Below are positions 32,570 through 42,907 of a DNA stretch of 64,000 nucleotides, piece by piece; the stretch's first letter is position 1; the number at the start of each line of letters is the position of its first letter. Below the pieces are notes generated by a model. It was given only the letters and a program-made list of their open reading frames with translations. It did no database searches and was not told the origin of the DNA. The stretch spans positions 1 to 64,000 of the forward strand of contig JAITAB010000021.1 of assembly GCA_031284315.1 (NCBI GenBank). Reading direction: 5' to 3'. This DNA comes from Campylobacteraceae bacterium (lineage in GTDB: Bacteria; Campylobacterota; Campylobacteria; Campylobacterales; Campylobacteraceae). Made by a program: the position numbers and the translations under genes.

Positions 32570-33625
32570 ATGAAGGGATTTGCAATGCTTGGTCTTAACA
32601 AGGTCGGCTGGGTAGAAAAAGAACGCCCGGTTGCGGGAGCTTTAGACGCCATAGTGCGTCCGCTCGCCATTTCGCCTTGTACATCGGATATTCATACGGT
32701 TTGGGAGGGCGCTATCGGAGACCGCCACAATCTGATATTGGGACACGAAGGTGTCGGCGAAGTTGTTGAAGTCGGTTCGTTAGTGAAAGATTTTAAGCGC
32801 GGAGATAAAGTAATTATTCCCGCTATTACGCCCGATTGGCAGGCTGTCGCTTCGCAAAGAGGATTTTCACAGCACTCAAACGGCATGCTTAACGGCTGGA
32901 AATTTTCAAACAGCAAAGACGGTTTAATGGCGGAATTTTTCCATGTGAATGAAGCGGACGGCAACATGGCGCTTTTGCCGAAAGAGATTAGCGTTGAGGA
33001 AGGCACAATGCTTTCTGATATGGTGCCGACAGGTTTTCACGGCGCAAATAACGCTGAGATAGAGTACGGCGATACGGTTGCAGTCATCGGTATCGGACCT
33101 GTTGGTCTTATGGCGGTTGCGGGATCAAATCTTCGCGGCGCGGCGCGTATTTTAGCGGTCGGTTCTCGTCCGAAATGTATAGAAGTAGCCAAATTTTACG
33201 GCGCGACAGATATCGTAAATTATAAAGACGGCGATATAGTTGAGCAGATTAAAGATAAAGTAGGCGGCGAAGGCGTTGATAAGGTAATCATCGCAGGCGG
33301 CGATGTGGATACTTTTGAGCAGGCTATCAAAATAATCCGACCCGGAGGCATCATCTCCAATATCAATTATCTCGGAACGGGCGATTATATCAAAATCCCG
33401 CGCGTAGGCTGGGGACTTGGCATGGGACACATCAGAGTTATAGGCGGTCTTATGCCCGGCGGCAGAAAAAATATGGAATACCTTGCGCGTTTGATTCAAT
33501 ACGGCAAACTTGACGTTAAGCCGCTTCTTACGCATAGATTTAAAGGTTTTGAACACATAGAAGAGGCTCTGCTTCTCATGAAAGATAAACCGCGCGACCT
33601 CATTAAACCTGTCGTTACGGTTTGA
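32570..33625 (+). CDS. adh: NAD(P)-dependent secondary alcohol dehydrogenase (zinc-type, clostridial-like)
   Basis: 'MKGFAMLGLNKVGWVEKERPVAGALDAIVRPLAISPCTSDIHTVWEGAIGDRHNLILGHEGVGEVVEVGS', 'HSNGMLNGWKFSNSKDG', 'GIGPVGLMAVAGSNLRGAARILAVGSRP'; near-collinear with Clostridium/Thermoanaerobacter secondary ADH as I recall it. Confidence 0.93.
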   Translation: MKGFAMLGLNKVGWVEKERPVAGALDAIVRPLAISPCTSDIHTVWEGAIGDRHNLILGHEGVGEVVEVGSLVKDFKRGDKVIIPAITPDWQAVASQRGFSQHSNGMLNGWKFSNSKDGLMAEFFHVNEADGNMALLPKEISVEEGTMLSDMVPTGFHGANNAEIEYGDTVAVIGIGPVGLMAVAGSNLRGAARILAVGSRPKCIEVAKFYGATDIVNYKDGDIVEQIKDKVGGEGVDKVIIAGGDVDTFEQAIKIIRPGGIISNINYLGTGDYIKIPRVGWGLGMGHIRVIGGLMPGGRKNMEYLARLIQYGKLDVKPLLTHRFKGFEHIEEALLLMKDKPRDLIKPVVTV

Positions 33626-33629
33626 AAAT

Positions 33630-33657
33630 AGCTCCCGCTTCAAGCGGGGCTGTTTTT
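33630..33657 (+). terminator. Rho-independent terminator after adh
   Basis: GCTCCCGC-TTCAA-GCGGGGC followed by TGTTTTTGTTTT. Confidence 0.7.
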
Positions 33658-33787
33658 GTTTTAACCGCTTGCGTTTTCAATAAAATAAATTCATCGCAAT
33701 GGCGGTTTTTATTCGCGCTGTGTTTTGTTGTCGGCGTAATATGCGAAATATTCCTTTTATCATTGCGAAAAAAATAACTTTTTTTTT

Positions 33788-33818
33788 CGTCATTCCAGCT
33801 CATGCGGGAATGACATAG
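33788..33818. repeat. solo degenerate copy of the same palindrome
   Basis: TTCGTCATTCCAGCTCATGCGGGAATGACAT adjacent to the EamA pseudogene. Confidence 0.6.
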
Positions 33819-33878
33819 TAGTGCATGCGTTTTGCATAGAACGCAAAAATAACAAAAAACGGCAGGGAATGAACTCTT

Positions 33879-34778
33879 TTATGAACGGGTTTTAAATATC
33901 CAAATGCGGTTTAACATGTAAACTGCCAAAATAGACAAAACAATTCCCGCGAGTGTCAATGCTTCAAGCCTTTCTCCAAGACTTGCCGCTCCTGTTATCA
34001 CAGCAGATGCGGGCGCTATGAACATAAACGAGCTGACTTTTTCCGAGCCGAGTTTTTTCGCGCCGAGAAAAAAAAGCGTTGTAGCTATGGAAGTGCTGAC
34101 AACCGCGACAAATAGCGTATTTAGCCAAAATTTCTAGTCCAGATTTTGGAGAATTATCTTATCCGTATCGGCAAATACAAAGAGCATCAAAGCGGTAAAA
34201 AGATACATGTAAAATGAAAAAACTGCGGCGTCAACCTTGATGTGTGCGCTTGCTATCGCGATACATGACCACAAAAACGCGCCTAAAACAAAATAGAGAT
34301 TGTAAGCTGAAAATATCTTTTGCGCGTCAAACTGCCAGACGCCAAGCATAAGCATCGTGCCGATAAAGCCCAAAAACAGCGCGTACATGTCTATTTTTTT
34401 GATGCCGCGCCCGTAAAATATGGCAAGCAAAATAAAAGTGATAATCGGCGAAAATGCATTGATAAAAGCCCCTGCCAGCGAGGCGGAACCAAGTTTTGTA
34501 CCGAGAAAAACCACATATCCGTAAAATGATGTCAAAAGCGCGACTAAAATGGAAATAAAAAGGCTTTTTCTGTCTATGGCGAATTTTCGCTTTAAGACAA
34601 ACAGCATAAAAAACGAAGATACGGCAGTTATCGCATACCGCATAAATACGAGTTCGGCTGTGGGCAGGTATTGGTTCATGATTTTGATGCCAGACCATGA
34701 CGCGCCCCATGCGATCATCGCCGCGAACATTAATATCAAAAAAATATTCTTCTGCAAAGAGCCGCCTTTCAGATACAA
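33879..34778 (-). pseudogene. EamA/DMT-family transporter interrupted by in-frame TAG
   Basis: ORF 34778-34134 ends '...KIILQNLD*'; the same frame continues 'KFWLNTLFVAVVSTSIATTLFFLGAKKLGSEKVSSFMFIAPASAVITGAASLGERLEALTLAGIVLSILAVYMLNRIWIFKTRS*' to 33879, giving a normal ~300-aa EamA protein. Confidence 0.85.
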
Positions 34779-35185
34779 GTTTAAAACAGATATTTTTGCG
34801 CGAAATTAAGCTCGTCATTATATAGCTTTTGCGAAAAATAAGCAATAATTTCAGTCAAAAAGACCCACAAATAGATGGAAAAAGGGCGCAAATTCGGTCT
34901 GTTTTTGCAGTATGGATTTGTCTGCGCCGCATTTGAAAAAAATAGCGATAGAATGATGCAAAAGGGCAGATAAAAAACTTCGCTTGCCAAATGAAACGCG
35001 ATATGTATTTATTTGACAAGCGGCACAAAAACGGCTGCTTGGTATTTCAAATCTTGCGGCTGAAAACCTTTGCCTTATAAAACGATTCAAGCTAATATAT
35101 TTGTTGGTTAAACTGCTTGAAAGACTATCGCAGCGCAACTATACATGGGAGATTTCAATACGACTTGTATTTTATAACTAAAAAA

Positions 35186-35216
35186 CGAAAGCTTACGGAA
35201 AATCCGCAAACTTTCG
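35186..35216 (-). terminator. hairpin downstream of frdB
   Basis: CGAAAGCTTACGGAAAATCCGCAAACTTTCG imperfect inverted repeat immediately after the frdB stop. Confidence 0.5.
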
Positions 35217-35223
35217 TGAAAAG

Positions 35224-35943
35224 TCATTTAACTGAGACTAATTTTCTGCGCAGATAAGCTATTCTGCTCTGTAATGGCAGATTTTTAGGACAATTATCTT
35301 CGCATGCAAGAAGACTCATACAGCCGAATATGCCGTTGTCGTCGCCGATTAATTCGTAATAATCCTCAATAGTGCGCTTGTCTAACGAGTCAATTTCAAA
35401 ACGCGCCACGCGGTTAAATCCTACTGCGCCTAAAAAGTCGGGGCGCATAAGTTTTGTGCCGCATGCGGCTACGCAGATACCGCACTCTATACATCTGTCA
35501 AGCTCAAATACTTCCTGCGCGACATCAGGCTCAACTTTATCTTCAAGCTTTGAAATATCAGTCGTATGGTCGGAGTGTATCCAGCTCTCAACGCGCTTGC
35601 TCATGCCGTTCATCCATGTACCCGTATCCACAGACAAATCTTTGATAAGCTTAAAAGCCGGAAGCGGCATAAGCTGCAAAACTCCGTCAGGATAATTTTT
35701 CGTCAATGTCCTGCATGCCAGCCGCGGCTGTCCGTTTACCATCATAGCGCAGCTTCCGCAGATGCCGGCGCGGCAGACAAAGTCAAAATTCAAATCCGCA
35801 TCATACTTTTCGCGTATTTGATTTAACGCTATAAAAAGCGTCATGCCGTCCGTTTCTTCCAATTTATACTCTGCAAACTGCGGAGTCGAATCCTTTGCAA
35901 GAGGATTGTATTTAAATGCTTTTATAGTGATAGTGCGGCTCAT
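35224..35943 (-). CDS. frdB: fumarate reductase iron-sulfur subunit
   Basis: '[27 protein letters not shown]', '[15 protein letters not shown]', '[25 protein letters not shown]'. Confidence 0.97.
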   Translation of the reverse strand: MSRTITIKAFKYNPLAKDSTPQFAEYKLEETDGMTLFIALNQIREKYDADLNFDFVCRAGICGSCAMMVNGQPRLACRTLTKNYPDGVLQLMPLPAFKLIKDLSVDTGTWMNGMSKRVESWIHSDHTTDISKLEDKVEPDVAQEVFELDRCIECGICVAACGTKLMRPDFLGAVGFNRVARFEIDSLDKRTIEDYYELIGDDNGIFGCMSLLACEDNCPKNLPLQSRIAYLRRKLVSVK

Positions 35944-37925
35944 TTTTTATCTCCTACGCGCTCATTTCTCGCTTTAAATTGCTGCTGAAGCGTAAACGGC
36001 ATGACGGCTTCTTGTACTTCCCATCTGTCTTTACCTTCGGCTTCCAATTTTTCTCTCAGTTTATCCACCTCTTCTTGGCGTTTCGCGCTCAAAGGATTTT
36101 CTATGATGTTTCCTTTCACGCCGTAACCTCTAAACGCAGGCGGAAGCTCCATCTTCATAATATCAAGCTCTTCATACTCCAAAGTCGGCAAAGTCGCTCC
36201 TTCTTTCCAATATGCAAGAGTTCGTTTGAGCCAATTAGCGTCATCGCGTTTTAGATAATCCTCCCTGTAATGCGCGCCTCTGCTTTCCGTTCTTTGAAGC
36301 GCGCCGAGCGCTACGCAAAGAGCGAGTTTGAGCATTTTAGGCACTCTGTACGCCTCTTCAAGTTCTGGATTTGCACCGATATTTTTTGTCGTAATGGAAG
36401 CTTTTAGAGATTTTTTGTAAAGTTCTTCAAGTTCGGTAACGGCTTTTTGCAGCCCTTCTCCATTTCTAAATATCGCCACATGTTCCCACATGATATCTTT
36501 CATGCGGTTTTTAATCTCAAAGATATTTGTTCCGCCGCTTCGTGAAAATATCTCTTGAATATATTTTTGCTGTTTTTCCACAGCCGCTTCAATATTTTTC
36601 GTACTGACGGTAATATCGTTTGCCTTGCAAAAATCCGCAAAATAATCGCCTATTATCATGCCAGCAACCACAGTTTCGCTTACGGAATTTCCGCCGAGCC
36701 TGTTAAATCCATGCATATCCCAGCATGCCGCTTCGCCTGCGCTGAAAAGACCTTTTAGCGTTGGGGATTCGCCTGTTGGTTTTGTCCTGATGCCGCCCAT
36801 GGAGTAGTGCTGCATGGGAAGTACGGGCGCCCAGCCTTTCGGACCTTCGTCTGCGGGGTCAATACCGTTAAATATCATACAAATCTCTTGAACATCGCGC
36901 AGATTTTTCTCTATATGTTCGCGTCCCAATATAGATATATCAAGCCATACATGTTCGCCGTAAGGGGATTTGACGCCTTTTCCGTTGCGGATATGTTCCA
37001 TCATTCTGCGGCTTACGACATCGCGGCTTGCCAACTCTTTCTTTTCGGGCTCGTAATCCGGCATAAAGCGGTGTCCGTCCACATCGCGCAAAATTCCGCC
37101 GTCTCCTCTGCATCCTTCCGTCAAAAGAATGCCCGAAGGCACTATCGGAGTTGGGTGAAACTGCACGGCTTCCATATTGCCAAGACTTGCCAAGCCCGTT
37201 TCAAGCGCGATAGCCGCGCCAATGCCTTCACAGACGACCGCATTTGTCGTGTGTTTGTAAAGTCTGCCGTAACCGCCTGTGGCGATAAGCGTGCCTCTTG
37301 CCGCATAAGCGGTAAGTTCGCCCGTTACCAAATCCCTGACGACCGCGCCGTAACATCTGTTTTTTTCTACGATAAGCGAAATCGCCTCTTTTCTGTCTTC
37401 AATATTTACATTATGTTTTAACGCTTCATTCGCAACCGCGAAAAGCATCGTATGCCCCGTAGCGTCAGCCGTATAACAGGTTCGCCACTTTTTCGTACCG
37501 CCGAAATCGCGCGAATGAATGAGACCATGAACTTCCTCTTTTTCTTCTATGGTAGTTCTTTCGGCATTTATAACCGCCGTTCTCGCGCCTTTCTTGATTC
37601 TCGTCCATGGAACGCCCCAAGCGGCAAGCTGGCGAATCGCTTTGGGCGCGGTTGTAACAAACATTCTTGCCACATCCTGATCACAGCCCCAATCGCTTCC
37701 CTTGACCGTATCCGCAAAGTGCAAATCCTCATTATCGCCCTCGCTCATTTTGGAGTTTCCAAGACTTGCCTGCATGCCGCCCTGCGCCGCCGCAGAATGC
37801 GAACGCTTAACGGGAATCAAACTCAAAACCGTAGCGCTAAGTCCTTTTTCCCCCGCCGCTACAGCCGCTCTAAGACCTGCCAATCCTCCGCCGATGACTA
37901 ATGCGTCACAATATTTCACATTCAT
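35940..37925 (-). CDS. frdA: fumarate reductase flavoprotein subunit
   Basis: '[23 protein letters not shown]', '[15 protein letters not shown]', '[27 protein letters not shown]', '[50 protein letters not shown]'. Confidence 0.97.
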   Translation of the reverse strand: MNVKYCDALVIGGGLAGLRAAVAAGEKGLSATVLSLIPVKRSHSAAAQGGMQASLGNSKMSEGDNEDLHFADTVKGSDWGCDQDVARMFVTTAPKAIRQLAAWGVPWTRIKKGARTAVINAERTTIEEKEEVHGLIHSRDFGGTKKWRTCYTADATGHTMLFAVANEALKHNVNIEDRKEAISLIVEKNRCYGAVVRDLVTGELTAYAARGTLIATGGYGRLYKHTTNAVVCEGIGAAIALETGLASLGNMEAVQFHPTPIVPSGILLTEGCRGDGGILRDVDGHRFMPDYEPEKKELASRDVVSRRMMEHIRNGKGVKSPYGEHVWLDISILGREHIEKNLRDVQEICMIFNGIDPADEGPKGWAPVLPMQHYSMGGIRTKPTGESPTLKGLFSAGEAACWDMHGFNRLGGNSVSETVVAGMIIGDYFADFCKANDITVSTKNIEAAVEKQQKYIQEIFSRSGGTNIFEIKNRMKDIMWEHVAIFRNGEGLQKAVTELEELYKKSLKASITTKNIGANPELEEAYRVPKMLKLALCVALGALQRTESRGAHYREDYLKRDDANWLKRTLAYWKEGATLPTLEYEELDIMKMELPPAFRGYGVKGNIIENPLSAKRQEEVDKLREKLEAEGKDRWEVQEAVMPFTLQQQFKARNERVGDKK

Positions 37926-38695
37926 GATATAACCGCCTTTACATCGTTATTTATTTGATATTCTGCATGTACGCCGCTATTCAAATCGGCATATTTATAG
38001 CCTGTTTTTATGAAAGCCGCGAGCGTCAATAAGCCAAGAGCAAGGAAAAACGCCGTAAGCGCCCATTTGATTTTTGTGAGGCGCGCTCTTGTGATTTTTG
38101 CGTCTTTGCCTTCAAACCAGCCCCATTTTACGCATAAACGATACAATCCTACGCCGCCGTGAATTTCAACCGCGAAAAGAAGTATCAGATAAAACGGCCA
38201 CATAAAATGCCCCCACATTCTGCCGCCTGAAATTTCTGCCGTTATCGCGGGATTTGTGAGCATTATGATTAAGTGCGCGGAGCCTAAAAAGAACATGATA
38301 AAGCCCGTATTCGCCTGCCAAAACCATAAAGTCGTATCGGAATGTTTCATATTTTCGGCATGGGCTTTGTATATCTGATACTGCCTGAAATTTATGGGAA
38401 ATTTCCTCATTGCAAGAGCGGCATGCACAACAAATATACAGAACACGACAAAAACTATAAAGGAGACCAATAAAGGCTGTTTTTCGCTAAGAAAAAGCCC
38501 GCCCTCAAAAGCCCCGGCTACAAAATTAAGCGCATCCTCGCTTATAAGTATAGTGGCTACAAAAAACATATGCCCCCACATAAACAATCCCAAAAAAAGC
38601 CCTGTCGCGCTTTGGATAAAATCCAACTTTGCAGGAACGCGGCTTTTTTTACCGTCAACCCTTTTGCCTATATATCCTTCGATAATATTGGTCAC
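37922..38695 (-). CDS. frdC: fumarate reductase cytochrome b subunit
   Basis: Five-TM protein with conserved His ('[10 protein letters not shown]', '[17 protein letters not shown]', '[12 protein letters not shown]', '[20 protein letters not shown]'); heads frdCAB. Confidence 0.95.
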   Translation of the reverse strand: MTNIIEGYIGKRVDGKKSRVPAKLDFIQSATGLFLGLFMWGHMFFVATILISEDALNFVAGAFEGGLFLSEKQPLLVSFIVFVVFCIFVVHAALAMRKFPINFRQYQIYKAHAENMKHSDTTLWFWQANTGFIMFFLGSAHLIIMLTNPAITAEISGGRMWGHFMWPFYLILLFAVEIHGGVGLYRLCVKWGWFEGKDAKITRARLTKIKWALTAFFLALGLLTLAAFIKTGYKYADLNSGVHAEYQINNDVKAVIS

Positions 38696-38762
38696 TTTGT
38701 ATCCTTTTAAGTAAAATTTTTGTTACTTTCACAAATTGTACTATTTAATAAATTAGAGCAAA

Positions 38763-39629
38763 TTAAATCTTTTTTTTCAATCTTTTTAAATTATTATTTT
38801 TATATTTGGCGATATTTTTTTTACCGTTTTTCACAACATAAATATAGAGCGCAGCGCCTGATAGCGCGATAACCAAAGACAAAAGCTGCCCTGTTGTAAG
38901 CCATCCGCCGTAAATAAAACCAACCTGCGCGTCAGGCTGCCGCCAAAACTCCGCTATAAACCGTCCGATAGAGTAAGTTATGCCGTAAATCGCAATAAGT
39001 TCGCCGTCATATTTTTTGTATTTTCTATAAATAAATATGACGATAAATACCATCAGTCCCTCAAAAAACGCTTCATAAAGCTGCGAAGGATGCCTTAAAA
39101 CGCCGTCCACATAAATGCCCCATGGAACATCTGTAACGCGCCCGACTAATTCTTGATTTAAAAAATTGCCGATACGCCCCAATGTATATGCCAAAGGCAC
39201 GCTAAGAGCTACCAAATCCAAAAGCTGCCATGCAGAGTAGCGGTATATTTTGCAATAAATAACCGTTACTATCAAAAATCCAAACACCGATCCATGATAA
39301 CTCATGCCGCGTATCCCGACAAATTCTCCGTTTTGGAACGGATTGAAAATCTCCCATGGATGCGACAAATAGTATGAAGTATTGGGGTCGTATATCAGCA
39401 CAAAACCAATTCGCGCACCGAAAATAACGGCAAGTTCAGCCCATAAAAAATAGCTGTCCACAACGCTAAGCGACATGGGAATGCGGTCTTTTTTGACAAA
39501 CCATTTAGCTATAAATATAGCTCCCAGCAGCGCACTGACATACATAATGCCATACCAATGCACCGCAAAGGGACCTATATTAAACGCTACGGGGTCAAAA
39601 TGCGAATAGATATTCTGCCAAAAGCTCAA
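38763..39629 (-). CDS. lgt: phosphatidylglycerol--prolipoprotein diacylglyceryl transferase
   Basis: 'HWYGIMYVSALLGAIF', 'GARIGFVLIYD', 'GMSYHGSVFGFLI', 'GRIGNFLNQELVGRVTDVPWGIYV', 'RHPSQLYEAFFEGLMVF'. Confidence 0.96.
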   Translation of the reverse strand: MSFWQNIYSHFDPVAFNIGPFAVHWYGIMYVSALLGAIFIAKWFVKKDRIPMSLSVVDSYFLWAELAVIFGARIGFVLIYDPNTSYYLSHPWEIFNPFQNGEFVGIRGMSYHGSVFGFLIVTVIYCKIYRYSAWQLLDLVALSVPLAYTLGRIGNFLNQELVGRVTDVPWGIYVDGVLRHPSQLYEAFFEGLMVFIVIFIYRKYKKYDGELIAIYGITYSIGRFIAEFWRQPDAQVGFIYGGWLTTGQLLSLVIALSGAALYIYVVKNGKKNIAKYKNNNLKRLKKKI

Positions 39630-39820
39630 TAGAAACTCCTTGAAAGTTTCAATTATATTTAAAAGTTAATTATAAAACAATTATGGGACTTTAAAGGGAT
39701 TTTTTGCTTTATGTCTTCAAAAATATACTCTTTTTTTTCAAAATTTCTTAACCTGCGCCGTTAATGCTTGTATAATTAACCGTACACAGGTATAATCCAT
39801 ATTTTAAAAAGGAGAAACAA

Positions 39821-40423
39821 ATGGACATCAATACGCTTAAAGCAAATTGTGAAAAAAACGGCTTTGCATTTATAAATGCCAAAACAAAAGAAGAGGCTTT
39901 GGAAATTGCCAAAGGGTATGTTACAAAAGGAAGCAGCGTTGGGCTTGGCGGCTCTGTGAGCGTTGAAGAGACAGGGCTTTTGGATTGGCTCATAAGCAAT
40001 AAAGATATCAAACTTATCAACCAATACGAAAGCGGCATCAGTAAAGAAGAAAATACGCGCCGCCGCAAAGAGGGTATAACAGCCGATATTTTTGTTACAA
40101 GTACAAATGCGCTGACATTAGAGGGCGAGCTGGTAAATTGCGACGGCGAAGGAAATAGAGTCGCGGCGCAGATTTTCGGCTCAAAAAAGCTCATTTTGAT
40201 AGTTGGTAAAAATAAAGTCGTTCGCGATATACAGTCGGCTTTGGAGAGAATCAAAACCGTAGCGGCTGTGAAAAATGCCGACAGACTCAATGAAAAAGCC
40301 GTAACTTTCGGAAAAGAGCCGAATTTTACGGGCGAAAACATTTCCAAAAAATACGGCATCATTACGCAGGATACGCCGGGACGCACGGTAATTATATTTG
40401 TAGATGAATATCTTGGATATTAG
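39821..40423 (+). CDS. LUD-domain (LutC/YkgG-like) protein
   Basis: 'VTKGSSVGLGGSVSVEETGLLDWL', 'ADIFVTSTNALTLEGELVNCDGEGNRVAAQIFGSKKLILIVGKNKVV'. Confidence 0.85.
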   Translation: MDINTLKANCEKNGFAFINAKTKEEALEIAKGYVTKGSSVGLGGSVSVEETGLLDWLISNKDIKLINQYESGISKEENTRRRKEGITADIFVTSTNALTLEGELVNCDGEGNRVAAQIFGSKKLILIVGKNKVVRDIQSALERIKTVAAVKNADRLNEKAVTFGKEPNFTGENISKKYGIITQDTPGRTVIIFVDEYLGY

Positions 40424-40502
40424 CAAAGCCGCATGAAAGGTTTTTATTATTTTATTGAAGGCAAATTATATTATAATAAGTAAAACGGCGCGAGGTTTTT
40501 AC

Positions 40503-40769
40503 TTGAAAGACGACATTGATTCAAAAGAGATTGCGATAGAGTATCCGCATATTTGGCGATATAAACTTATCATATCTTCGCATGGCGATATAAATGCTAT
40601 TGCAAAAAGCGTTTTAAAAGACAGGAAGCATAGCGTAAAATTTTCGCATGAGAGCAAAAATGGCGGATACAAAAGTTATAATTTGGATATTTTAGTGTTT
40701 GACGGCGAAGACAGAGAAGCGATTTTCAGGGCGTTGGGAACACACATGGATGTAAAATTTATTTTATAA
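40503..40769 (+). CDS. DUF493-family protein
   Basis: 'IEYPHIWRYKLIISSHGDINAIAKSVLKDRKHSVKFSHESKNGGYKSYNLDILVFDGEDREAIFRAL' matches the DUF493/YbeD-type fold pattern. Start uncertain (TTG 40503 vs TTG 40455). Confidence 0.7.
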   Translation: MKDDIDSKEIAIEYPHIWRYKLIISSHGDINAIAKSVLKDRKHSVKFSHESKNGGYKSYNLDILVFDGEDREAIFRALGTHMDVKFIL

Positions 40770-40783
40770 TCAAGGAAGCAGGC

Positions 40784-41986
40784 ATGGAATCAACAAGGAT
40801 TATCTTTAAAAATACTCTTAAAGAGAGCAGGAAAAATCCCCAAATACTCACTATCATAAGGGATATTAGCTTTGATTTGGCGCGCAAAAAGTTGAAAGAT
40901 TTGAGCGAAGATGAGGCAAAAATCACGATAAAAGAGCTTTTTGAACTTTTTGCGCTGATACTTAAAGAGGAGAAATTAAAAGATGCCAAAACCATTTCAA
41001 GCGTGATTGACGCGCTCACAAATGCCGCAAGTTATGACAAAAAAGAGTATCTTTTCAAGATGATTTACGAGCGCGAACAGCTTGAAAAAGCCATCTACAA
41101 CCAAAGCGTGGAGATAAAACACTTTATCGTTGAAATTTACGATACGATTGAAAACGCTCTGACAACTCTCAAAGGCGATAATGACGAAAAAGGGGAGATT
41201 ACGCAGGGGTTAAATGACGCAAAACTGCTTAGTATTGAGCTTTTGGGCATACTCAAAGACTCTGCGGAAGAGGCGTTTATCACTACGATAGAAAAAGGCA
41301 GCGACGTAGAAGACACTGTGTGCGAGATAAGCAAGCTTTTGACATATCATGCGATAAGCGAGGGAAAATTTGTCAAGCAGAGGATTTTGGATATCGCTTC
41401 AACGGTTTTGGAAGCCGCATGCGATATAGCCGACAGCGACCATGCAAATGCGCTTTATGTGCTGAAAGGCGCGGCGAAAGGCACAAAAGAAGGTATCATA
41501 AAAGCTTCGGAAAAATTTAAAAAAAATGTGAAATTTGCGCCTGACGAGATAAAAGAGTTTTTGAAAAAATCCGAAGAGAATAAACTCAGTATCATTGACA
41601 TGGAGGAGAGTTTTATAGAACTTTTAAAGAGATGCCAATTGGGCAGCATGGATATTTCTGCTAAAATTTTGGGCGAAATTATCGCCGAACAAAATACCTA
41701 TATCGCCAAACTTAAAAGATTTAGCGCGGAAACGGCGGAAGTTTTCGGCGAAAAAATGGAAGTTTTCAGAGATGAAACGCTCAGAGAATTTAAAGAAAAA
41801 GCGGGCAAGAAAATTACGGAGATAAAAAAAGAGACAGGCGAAAAAGTTACCGCTTTTACAAATGACGCCGCGCCGAAAGCCAAACAGTTTGCGGGCGATG
41901 CCAAAAAACTCGGACTTCATGCTTGGGAACTGGCTAAAAATAAAATTGATGGAGTTGTAAAAAACACCAAGAAAAAGGGAGATTAA
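40784..41986 (+). CDS. large helical hypothetical protein (possible DUF6781-type)
   Basis: 400 aa, almost wholly amphipathic helical, Lys/Glu/Ala-rich C-terminus 'EFKEKAGKKITEIKKETGEKVTAFTNDAAPKAKQFAGDAKKLG'. Confidence 0.75.
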   Translation: MESTRIIFKNTLKESRKNPQILTIIRDISFDLARKKLKDLSEDEAKITIKELFELFALILKEEKLKDAKTISSVIDALTNAASYDKKEYLFKMIYEREQLEKAIYNQSVEIKHFIVEIYDTIENALTTLKGDNDEKGEITQGLNDAKLLSIELLGILKDSAEEAFITTIEKGSDVEDTVCEISKLLTYHAISEGKFVKQRILDIASTVLEAACDIADSDHANALYVLKGAAKGTKEGIIKASEKFKKNVKFAPDEIKEFLKKSEENKLSIIDMEESFIELLKRCQLGSMDISAKILGEIIAEQNTYIAKLKRFSAETAEVFGEKMEVFRDETLREFKEKAGKKITEIKKETGEKVTAFTNDAAPKAKQFAGDAKKLGLHAWELAKNKIDGVVKNTKKKGD

Positions 41987-41995
41987 ACTCCCTTT
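41974..41995 (+). terminator. terminator hairpin containing the stop codon of the upstream ORF
   Basis: AAAGGGAG-ATTAAA-CTCCCTTT. Confidence 0.55.
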
Positions 41996-42222
41996 ATGCG
42001 GCGCGTTTTTGGGTTTTTACTGCCAAATTTTCAGTGATTTTCTCCGCTATTTATCGCAGTATTTTATATACGCAAACAAACCTTACATTAAATTTATCCG
42101 TATCGCCGTCAAGTATTACAAAGCATTAAAAAAACAGAATTTATAATACTCTTTTGTTTTGCAATCGCCAAATGAGATTGTCGGGCGCGCAAAAATGACG
42201 GAATTTTTTCAGGAGTAAAAAG

Positions 42223-42855
42223 ATGAGAAAAATTAGTATATTTTTACTTTTTTTAGCGGCTTTTATTTTAAGCGGTTGTGCGCCAAAAGCGCCGATTGAA
42301 GGCTTTCGAGATATGAAATTCGGCGGCGGTATAGAAAAGCTTGACAATTATACGATAACTTACGACAATAAAACTTCAAAAATCGTATCAGCAGTCAAAA
42401 AAGACGATAAATTGCAAATAGGCGATGCAAAGCTGACAGGCATAGAGTACCACTTTTTTGACAATATGCTTTATGCCGTTACCGCGAAGTATAGCGGCTC
42501 CAATAATAATGATATTATCATGCAAACCATTGAAAGCAAATACGGATTGGACAGCGTAACAGACAAAGAATACATTTCATATGTCAATGGATACAAGATA
42601 GTAAATAATAAAGTTGTTGAAAATATAGAATATCAAACGCGGCGTCTTCTAACGCCGTCATTTTGGAGCGTTAGAAGCGGCGATGCGGATATTGACGGAG
42701 TATGTATAGACATAACTGACTGCCGAATGACAATAATAAATAGAAAAATAATTAAAACAGCTGCAAATTACGCTGAAAAAGCCAAAAAAATAGCCGACAA
42801 AATACGGGAAAATGAGATAAAAAAGAGTATAGAAAAAGGATTTAATGATTTATAG
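42223..42855 (+). CDS. hypothetical lipoprotein
   Basis: Signal peptide and lipobox 'LLFLAAFILSGCAPK'; SD 'AGGAG' upstream. Confidence 0.72.
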   Translation: MRKISIFLLFLAAFILSGCAPKAPIEGFRDMKFGGGIEKLDNYTITYDNKTSKIVSAVKKDDKLQIGDAKLTGIEYHFFDNMLYAVTAKYSGSNNNDIIMQTIESKYGLDSVTDKEYISYVNGYKIVNNKVVENIEYQTRRLLTPSFWSVRSGDADIDGVCIDITDCRMTIINRKIIKTAANYAEKAKKIADKIRENEIKKSIEKGFNDL

Positions 42856-42907
42856 TCTATATTGTCTCATACACGCTATGTCAATAAAAACAAATTTTGA
42901 CGGCGCA

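Noticed and set aside
34851-35138. 95-aa minus-strand ORF between the EamA pseudogene and frdB
   Set aside because: No SD, no domain, atypical composition; likely noncoding.
39748-40386. 212-aa minus-strand ORF opposite the LUD-domain gene
   Set aside because: Antisense shadow ORF; the plus-strand product has clear LutC/YkgG motifs and SD 'AAGGAGAAA'.
39821-40423. LUD-domain gene as part of a lactate-utilisation lutABC operon
   Set aside because: No lutA/lutB neighbours in the window; the gene stands alone, so a lactate role is not supported.
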